Of a stretch of DNA of 10,023 nucleotides, positions 5,654-10,023 are shown one piece after another. The position numbers and the translations under genes were made by a program. The notes below the pieces were generated by a model. The model searched no databases, had not been told where the DNA came from, and worked only from the letters and a program-made list of their open reading frames with translations. How positions within the stretch are numbered: position 1 is the stretch's first letter; each line of letters opens with the position of its first letter. Origin of the DNA: DATFXM01 sp035315885 (GTDB taxonomy: Bacteria > Acidobacteriota > Blastocatellia > UBA7656); the NCBI GenBank assembly GCA_035315885.1, contig DATFXM010000048.1, positions 1-10,023 on the forward strand. Reading direction: 5' to 3'.

Positions 5654-6928
5654 TCAGTCGGCAGTCGCGGTCTTCGACGGGTCGGTTGGCGGCCTTGGAA
5701 TGATCTGACTGAAAGCTTCGCGCGGGTTGTTTGCGAGCGCGTCTTCAACCCTGGGGCTTTGCAAGCCACCACCGTTCTCCTTGATGACTTCGGACAGAAA
5801 CTGGTCCTGAACCTTCCGATATCCCTTTACGCCGCCGTCCGAGTCGAAGATTGCAAAGAGCAGAGTTCCCCTGGAACGGGTTCTCGCGAGACCTACCAGC
5901 GTGCTGACACCGTTGTCGATTGTGACCAGGGTCCCGGTTTTTGCGATTACCGACCCGCGAATCCCGTCTTCAGCAAACCTTGTCCTGAGCGTTCCCGAAT
6001 CGACGCCGGCTACCGGCATTGCGTCTTCGGGTTCCAGCGAGTGGTCTGCCAGGACCGTGATCAGCGCACGAACCACCTGCAATGCCGCGCGAGGAGTGAT
6101 CCGATTGACGTCGAGGCCGGATGGTCGCCCCACGAAGATGTCTTTTTCGGCGACGCCGGCATTGCGAATAAGAAAGTCCTGAATGGCTTGCGGTCCGCCG
6201 ATCGACTCACCCACAACTTCCGCTATGGCGTTGCTCGAGACCGCATTCTGATACAGCAGGATTCTGATCAGTCGATCTGAGTAGTGCGACACCAGGGCTT
6301 CGCCGCTCGCCGCGCCGAATACAGTAGGTCCTTCGATGATCACCCCCGCCCGTCGCAGTGCGTCTCTCAATTTCGACGCCGACGTTTCGCGCGAAAGGTT
6401 GCAACGATATCCGGTGGCGAAATAGTAAAACGGTCCTGCGATTCGCAGTGAACCGGTAACTCGACTCACTCCGCAGCGAACGATCTGTGTACCAAGCTCC
6501 TGCGCGTCAATACGAGAGAACATCGGGTCGGCCGAGCCCTTGATGACCAGGTCTCCATCCAGCCGATGAGTGGCCGGATCAACGCGACCGTCAGCTCTCA
6601 CGTCCGTTCGATATCGGTAGTCAGGACCGAGCGTTTTGAGCGCGGCCAGCGACGTCGCAAGCTTCATCACTGACGCGGGATTGAACAGAGAATCAGAGTT
6701 TTCCGAAGCGAAGACCTGTTGGCCGTCGAGAGTTTCAATCAACACACCCTGGTGGTCGAGGTTCTCGCCTCTCGCCTGGACGGTCGATTTGAACAACTCC
6801 ATCGCGCGAAGCGGTGTAAGCACCCTCGCATACTCGGCTCGACTGATTTCAAAACTTGCCGATGATCGGCCAGCCTGAGAAGGCAGAAGAAATACGACAA
6901 ACAGTACTGCGAGTGCTATTCGTTTCAC
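5654..6928 (-). CDS. dacB: D-alanyl-D-alanine carboxypeptidase/endopeptidase, PBP4 type (peptidase S13)
   Basis: All three active-site motifs of penicillin-binding serine peptidases are present in the 424-residue product: SxxK at Ser86-Lys89 (NPASVMKLATS), SxN at Ser231-Asn233 (NAVSSNAIAE) and KTG at 330-332 (IAKTGTL). DGDLVIKGSADP (about 124-135) and RPSGLDVNRITP (about 268-279) are further S13-type landmarks. Residues 1-20 form a signal peptide, so the enzyme acts in the periplasm, trimming peptidoglycan stem peptides or cross-links. At 424 residues it is shorter than E. coli PBP4 (477), with only about 140 residues between SxxK and SxN, so the inserted domain is reduced. The start is a GTG at 6928, with AGGGTG 4 nt upstream; no closer ATG keeps the signal peptide. 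A tail of about 40 residues beyond the catalytic core is rich in Pro and Thr. A promoter candidate lies at 6972-7000. Confidence 0.93.
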   Translation of the reverse strand: MKRIALAVLFVVFLLPSQAGRSSASFEISRAEYARVLTPLRAMELFKSTVQARGENLDHQGVLIETLDGQQVFASENSDSLFNPASVMKLATSLAALKTLGPDYRYRTDVRADGRVDPATHRLDGDLVIKGSADPMFSRIDAQELGTQIVRCGVSRVTGSLRIAGPFYYFATGYRCNLSRETSASKLRDALRRAGVIIEGPTVFGAASGEALVSHYSDRLIRILLYQNAVSSNAIAEVVGESIGGPQAIQDFLIRNAGVAEKDIFVGRPSGLDVNRITPRAALQVVRALITVLADHSLEPEDAMPVAGVDSGTLRTRFAEDGIRGSVIAKTGTLVTIDNGVSTLVGLARTRSRGTLLFAIFDSDGGVKGYRKVQDQFLSEVIKENGGGLQSPRVEDALANNPREAFSQIIPRPPTDPSKTATAD

Positions 6929-6971
6929 CTGTCACCCTGCGCTCGTTTGAATCAATCGGCCCGTGGCATCA

Positions 6972-7000
6972 ATTGTAATTTCTCCTTCGTGAATCGTAAA
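6972..7000 (-). promoter_or_regulatory. Candidate sigma70-type promoter for the PBP4 gene
   Basis: Read on the minus strand, TTTACG (6995-7000) and TACAAT (6972-6977) are separated by exactly 17 bp. The -35 matches TTGACA at four positions and the -10 matches TATAAT at five. Transcription would begin near 6965, leaving a leader of about 37 nt before the GTG at 6928. This suggests the carboxypeptidase gene can be expressed independently of the glycosylase gene upstream. Confidence 0.5.
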
Positions 7001-7120
7001 CGGGAAATCTTATGAAAGTTGAGCGGGAACGTGAGAGCTCAGCGTACACGTCTCACATGTGACGAGGCGCTGCACGATCGTGGGTGTGAAGTGTTTGTGA
7101 TGCGTCAAGCCGCGACGAAC

Positions 7121-7140
7121 TCACGAATCGTGATTCGTGA
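7121..7140. repeat. Perfect 8-bp hairpin overlapping the glycosylase stop codon
   Basis: TCACGAAT (7121-7128) and ATTCGTGA (7133-7140) form a perfect inverted repeat around the 4-nt loop CGTG. The first three bases are the stop codon of the minus-strand glycosylase gene, so the stem includes the last six codons. No T-run follows on either strand, so it is not a standard intrinsic terminator, though it could still stabilise the 3' end of the transcript. Confidence 0.55.
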
Positions 7141-8032
7141 CCGTGCGCCGCTTCTCGAGCTCCTCCAGCGTGCGAGGCCAATCTTCCCTCAGCAGCCGCG
7201 ACAAAGCTCTATCAGCCAGGAGTCGGCCACCAGTCTGACAAGCCGGACAGTAGTTTGCTTCGTTCTCGGCATAGACAATCCGCTGGACCGGGCCTCCGCA
7301 CTTGGGACAAGGCTTTCCGTATCGACCGTGCACTGCCATATCGTCCCTGAACGCGGTGACCTTCTCGGGAAAACTTACGCTGGCATCGCGCGTCAGTTTT
7401 TCCATCCAAAATCGGAGGGTGCTCTGCACCGCGCTGTATAGCGTGCGCACCGTAGCGTCGTCGAGTCGCTTCGTCAGCAACATTGGGGACAGACCCGCCG
7501 CATGCAGTATCTCGTCCGAATAAGCGTTTCCGATTCCGCTGAACAGATGCGGATCTGTTAGCGCGCGTTTGAGAGTATGATTCTCGCGAGTGAGAGCTGC
7601 GCGAAAGGTTTCGAGATCGGCATCTAAGACCTCCAACCCGCCGGGATCATGCGTTGCGAGTGCTGATTCACCCCTTGCAAGGTAGAGAGACGCCCGCTTC
7701 TTGGAACCCGCTTCTGTCAGCATCAGGGTTCCGGTAGGAAATGAAAACGTGGCCAGCGTATTTCGAGTCGGCTTGGAGGGCTTGTCCTTCCAGTGAAACC
7801 GGCCGGCAATCATCAAATGAAAAACAAGAAACAGATCATCATCGAGCTCAAAAACGATTCGCTTTCCGAGCCGTCGGAGACCGATTACATGCTTTCCCGT
7901 GGCCTCGCCGATAGGGGGGTCCACAGAACGCAACAGGAAAGGGCTGAGCACACGAATCTCAAGAATTGGCTGATTCAAAACTCTGGATTCGAGCGCCTGA
8001 ATGTACGCGACTATGTCGGGCAATTCGGGCAT
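7121..8032 (-). CDS. Fpg/Nei-family DNA glycosylase/AP lyase
   Basis: The 303-residue product starts MPELPDI, so processing of Met leaves the catalytic N-terminal proline and the adjacent glutamate of the family. Lys57 (RRLGKRIVFEL) matches the conserved lysine of the N-terminal beta-sandwich. The helix-two-turn-helix is at about 158-183 (LFSGIGNAYSDEILHAAGLSP). A four-cysteine zinc finger sits at Cys242, Cys245, Cys262 and Cys265 (CPKC, then YCPAC). The enzyme excises oxidised bases and cuts the resulting abasic site in base-excision repair. The finger ends ENEANYCPACQTGG, without the arginine before the third cysteine that canonical Fpg uses (RxTFYC type), and a 38-residue tail follows Cys265. 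I therefore leave the choice between MutM and Nei open. The gene follows the MFS exporter by 57 bp and lacks a clear Shine-Dalgarno, suggesting co-transcription. Confidence 0.92.
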   Translation of the reverse strand: MPELPDIVAYIQALESRVLNQPILEIRVLSPFLLRSVDPPIGEATGKHVIGLRRLGKRIVFELDDDLFLVFHLMIAGRFHWKDKPSKPTRNTLATFSFPTGTLMLTEAGSKKRASLYLARGESALATHDPGGLEVLDADLETFRAALTRENHTLKRALTDPHLFSGIGNAYSDEILHAAGLSPMLLTKRLDDATVRTLYSAVQSTLRFWMEKLTRDASVSFPEKVTAFRDDMAVHGRYGKPCPKCGGPVQRIVYAENEANYCPACQTGGRLLADRALSRLLREDWPRTLEELEKRRTVTNHDS

Positions 8033-8089
8033 CGCTTTGGTAGACGGCCAACGGTGCTGGAGCCGAAGCGCAAACTCCGAACCGCGACT

Positions 8090-9367
8090 CTAGCCACCTG
8101 CCTCCTGCTGTGCTTGTGCAGGAGTAGCAGTTGCAGGAGTGGTAGCGTCAGCCTGTGACGGTAGCCGGAAATATCCGAACACGCTCATAAGCGCCAGCAG
8201 AACTGCACTCATGAAGAAAAGGTTCCTGATGCCGATCGGTTTGGCGAGAGAGCCGGAAACCACCAGCCCAACGAGCTGCGAAATTGACAGCACCGCCATG
8301 AAGCTGCTGCTTACGCGACCTATCAGTTGCATAGGCGTCTGTCCTTGCATCAGAGTCTGTGCCGCAACTACGACAAAAATCACGCCGACTCCAACGCCGA
8401 ACATGCTGATTCCCGCCGCGCCGAGGTTCTTGAATGCCGCAAGCACCGCAACGAACCCACCCATCGTCATAAGTCCTACGAGGGCGAGATGGGTCTTCGA
8501 CGCCTTCCGCGCGAAACGATTCAGACTGAGGCTGCCAACAATCATGCCAACCCCGATCATCGCGTTGATAACACCAAAAGCGATCGAGCCCGCTGTCAGG
8601 TCGTCTCGCACGTACACGGCGATGAGAGGTCCAAAACATGAAATGGCAAACATGCCGGCGGCCATCGCGGCAATCACGAACGAGATCGTCGGGTGAGTGA
8701 AGATGAACTTGATTCCAGCCATCAAATCACTCAACACGGATTTCAGCGGATGAGCGCCGGGCTCCACCTTGGCCGGCTCGCGGTTGATGGTCAGCGTTGC
8801 AATCATCGACGCGGAGAACAAAAAGCTCACGCTGTCGAGATAGTAACAGGAGCTTGCGCCAAACCAGCCGACCATCGCTCCCGCCAATGCTGGACCAATT
8901 ATGCGCATGACCTGAAATGCCTGTTGAATGAGGGCGTTTGCCGACAACAATCCTTCGGGCGGCACAACCGACCGCATCGTGACTGATTGGGCGGGCACAA
9001 AGAAGGCAGAAACAGCGCTCAACAGGAAAAGGATTCCGTATACTTCGCCGAGCGAGCTGGCAAAGACGAGTCCAATGGCGAGCACCGCGCGAATCAAATC
9101 GCTTGCGATCATTGTGCGTTTTACGTTCCAGCGATCGACGAACACGCCCGCGACTGGGCCTACCAGAGCGAACGGGACCATAAACGACACGGTGATGAAG
9201 GTGACCTGCGCAGCAGTAGCCTTAAGGGTAAACGATACGTAGCTTAGAACCGCAAAGATGGCTAGGAAGTCTCCGAACACGCTGACCACCTGAGCCATCC
9301 ACAGTCTTCGGACAGCCTTGTATTTCAGTACTTCACGTATCGAGATCGGTGGAGTCGCCGAAGCCAT
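8090..9367 (-). CDS. MFS transporter, 12-helix exporter type (EntS/MFS_3-like)
   Basis: The 425-residue protein is strongly hydrophobic with about twelve membrane spans. The MFS signature loop between helices 2 and 3 appears as GVFVDRWNVKRTM (about 74-86), and there is a matching but weaker loop in the second half (SLNRFARKASKTH). AFFVPAQSVTMRSVVPPE and ANALIQQAFQVMRIIGPALAG are characteristic of the MFS_3 group, which includes the enterobactin exporter EntS and various drug or lipid pumps. It should sit in the inner membrane and export a small molecule by proton antiport; the substrate cannot be told. The last 20 or so residues are a repetitive Ala/Thr/Pro/Gln tail (TTPATATPAQAQQEAGG), probably cytoplasmic. 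The ATG at 9367 has a strong AAGAGGA at 9376-9382, 8 nt away. It is divergent from a second MFS gene at 9532 and 57 bp upstream of the glycosylase gene. Confidence 0.92.
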   Translation of the reverse strand: MASATPPISIREVLKYKAVRRLWMAQVVSVFGDFLAIFAVLSYVSFTLKATAAQVTFITVSFMVPFALVGPVAGVFVDRWNVKRTMIASDLIRAVLAIGLVFASSLGEVYGILFLLSAVSAFFVPAQSVTMRSVVPPEGLLSANALIQQAFQVMRIIGPALAGAMVGWFGASSCYYLDSVSFLFSASMIATLTINREPAKVEPGAHPLKSVLSDLMAGIKFIFTHPTISFVIAAMAAGMFAISCFGPLIAVYVRDDLTAGSIAFGVINAMIGVGMIVGSLSLNRFARKASKTHLALVGLMTMGGFVAVLAAFKNLGAAGISMFGVGVGVIFVVVAAQTLMQGQTPMQLIGRVSSSFMAVLSISQLVGLVVSGSLAKPIGIRNLFFMSAVLLALMSVFGYFRLPSQADATTPATATPAQAQQEAGG

Positions 9368-9427
9368 AATCAGTTTCCTCTTTTACCCGAGCGCTATTTC
9401 GGGTTGCAGCAGCTCGGGCAATTCGTG

Positions 9428-9456
9428 ATTGTAACGATGGTGTCTTGATGCGTCGA
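9428..9456 (-). promoter_or_regulatory. Candidate promoter for the MFS exporter
   Basis: On the minus strand, TCGACG (9451-9456) and TACAAT (9428-9433) are spaced by 17 bp, matching the -35 and -10 consensus at four and five positions. The leader would be about 53 nt, ending in the ribosome binding site at 9376-9382. The same TACAAT -10 is seen in the candidate carboxypeptidase promoter. The site lies in the 164-bp divergent spacer, so a regulator bound there could affect both transporter genes. Confidence 0.4.
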
Positions 9457-9531
9457 GCTAATGAGCAGAACGAATATTCTGCGGCTCGCGTTTCGAATAC
9501 TTTTGAACTTAAATTCAAGACTTAGAGATCA

Positions 9532-10023
9532 ATGGTGAATGTGTTCACACAATCCTGTGATGAGGAAGTTATCAAGTCACGCCCGACGCCGACGCAATGC
9601 CTGGCTGAAGCCGGACCGTGGATCTTGGCTGCTACGATTCTAGGATCGAGCATGGCGTTCATCGACGGAACGGTGGTGAACGTAGCTCTTCCAGCGCTAC
9701 AACAATCGTTGAACGCCAGCGTTCTGGACGCGCAGTGGGTGGTTGAGTCCTACGCACTCTTGCTGGCAGCCTTGCTGCTCGTTGGCGGCTCCCTGGGGGA
9801 TCGGTACGGGAGACGCGCGATCTTTGCCGCGGGAGTCACCGTCTTCGCAGTGTCTTCGATTGCGTGTGGGCTCTCCGCTACCGTGGCGCAACTGATAGTT
9901 GCAAGGGCCTTTCAAGGCGTAGGCGGAGCGCTGCTGGTGCCCGGCAGCCTGTCGATAATCGGGGCATCGTTCGACGAGAAGAAGCGGGGCCTGGCTATCG
10001 GGACGTGGTCCGCATTCACTTCA
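9532..10023 (+). CDS. MFS transporter, DHA2 (EmrB/QacA) type, 3' end beyond window
   Basis: The frame is open from the ATG at 9532 to the last base of the window, giving 164 residues with no stop; a TAG at 9523-9525 closes it upstream. Motif D1 of the DHA2 family is clear at residues 43-54 (FIDGTVVNVALP), motif A at 86-98 (GSLGDRYGRRAIF), and motif B at about 124-143 (ARAFQGVGGALLVPGSLS). Four membrane helices are visible so far; full members have 14. This family exports drugs and other toxic compounds by proton antiport from the inner membrane. The N-terminal 25 residues are hydrophilic with two cysteines. There is no strong Shine-Dalgarno (only AGAG at 9524-9527), so a GTG at 9535 or 9541 cannot be excluded. 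The palindromes GAATATTC (9472-9479) and TTGAA/TTCAA (9503-9518) lie just upstream. Family call is firm; substrate unknown. Confidence 0.9.
   Translation, partial: MVNVFTQSCDEEVIKSRPTPTQCLAEAGPWILAATILGSSMAFIDGTVVNVALPALQQSLNASVLDAQWVVESYALLLAALLLVGGSLGDRYGRRAIFAAGVTVFAVSSIACGLSATVAQLIVARAFQGVGGALLVPGSLSIIGASFDEKKRGLAIGTWSAFTS

Noticed and set aside
6952..6969. Short minus-strand leader ORF (MPRAD) after an AAGGAG-like site upstream of the carboxypeptidase gene
   Set aside because: The predicted transcription start near 6965 lies downstream of its ATG, so it would not be in the transcript; the purine-rich stretch is better explained as promoter spacer.
8139..8696. Plus-strand open frame opposite the MFS exporter
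   Set aside because: Composition rich in Thr, Pro, Ala and Ile with many Met and no domain is what a hydrophobic transporter gives when read from the other strand.

Overview
The window looks like chromosomal DNA from a free-living, Gram-negative-type bacterium with moderately high GC. The gene content fits Acidobacteriota, perhaps Blastocatellia: a secreted CRTAC1-like FG-GAP/ASPIC-UnbV protein, a DUF1223 protein, an Fpg/Nei glycosylase ending in the NYCPxCQTGG-type zinc finger, and a dispersed-looking palindromic repeat. The taxonomic call is inference from family distribution; no rRNA or other marker gene is present.

Layout. Bases 1-105 are unassigned. Bases 106-855 hold the most unusual feature: two arrays of a 75-77 bp unit facing each other in opposite orientation around a short centre (433-499). 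Each unit has two GC-rich hairpins, and most carry a GTAG tetranucleotide at the foot of one hairpin, as REP elements do. A 283 bp non-coding stretch follows (856-1138), with several small palindromes and a 22-bp tandem direct repeat that could be an operator. It leads into an AraC-family regulator (1139-2050, +). After a consensus-like -10 box come a four-helix membrane protein of unknown function (2168-2650, +) and an exported DUF1223 thioredoxin-fold protein (2684-3502, +). A long purine-rich imperfect inverted repeat (3511-3648) separates these from a large secreted FG-GAP/ASPIC-UnbV protein (3754-5610, +).

The next three genes are on the minus strand: a D-alanyl-D-alanine carboxypeptidase of the PBP4/DacB type (5654-6928), a formamidopyrimidine/endonuclease VIII-type DNA glycosylase (7121-8032) and an MFS exporter (8090-9367). 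The exporter and glycosylase are close enough (57 bp) to be co-transcribed; the carboxypeptidase appears to have its own promoter. At the right edge, divergent from the exporter, is the 5' end of a second MFS transporter of the DHA2/EmrB-QacA type (9532 to the window end).

The genes do not form an obvious single pathway. Several act in the envelope or outside the cytoplasm (DUF1223, CRTAC1-like protein, PBP4, two MFS pumps), and the two pumps sit back to back. No phage, integrase, insertion sequence, CRISPR, rRNA or tRNA was recognised. The candidate for something undescribed is the mirror-image hairpin array at 106-855.
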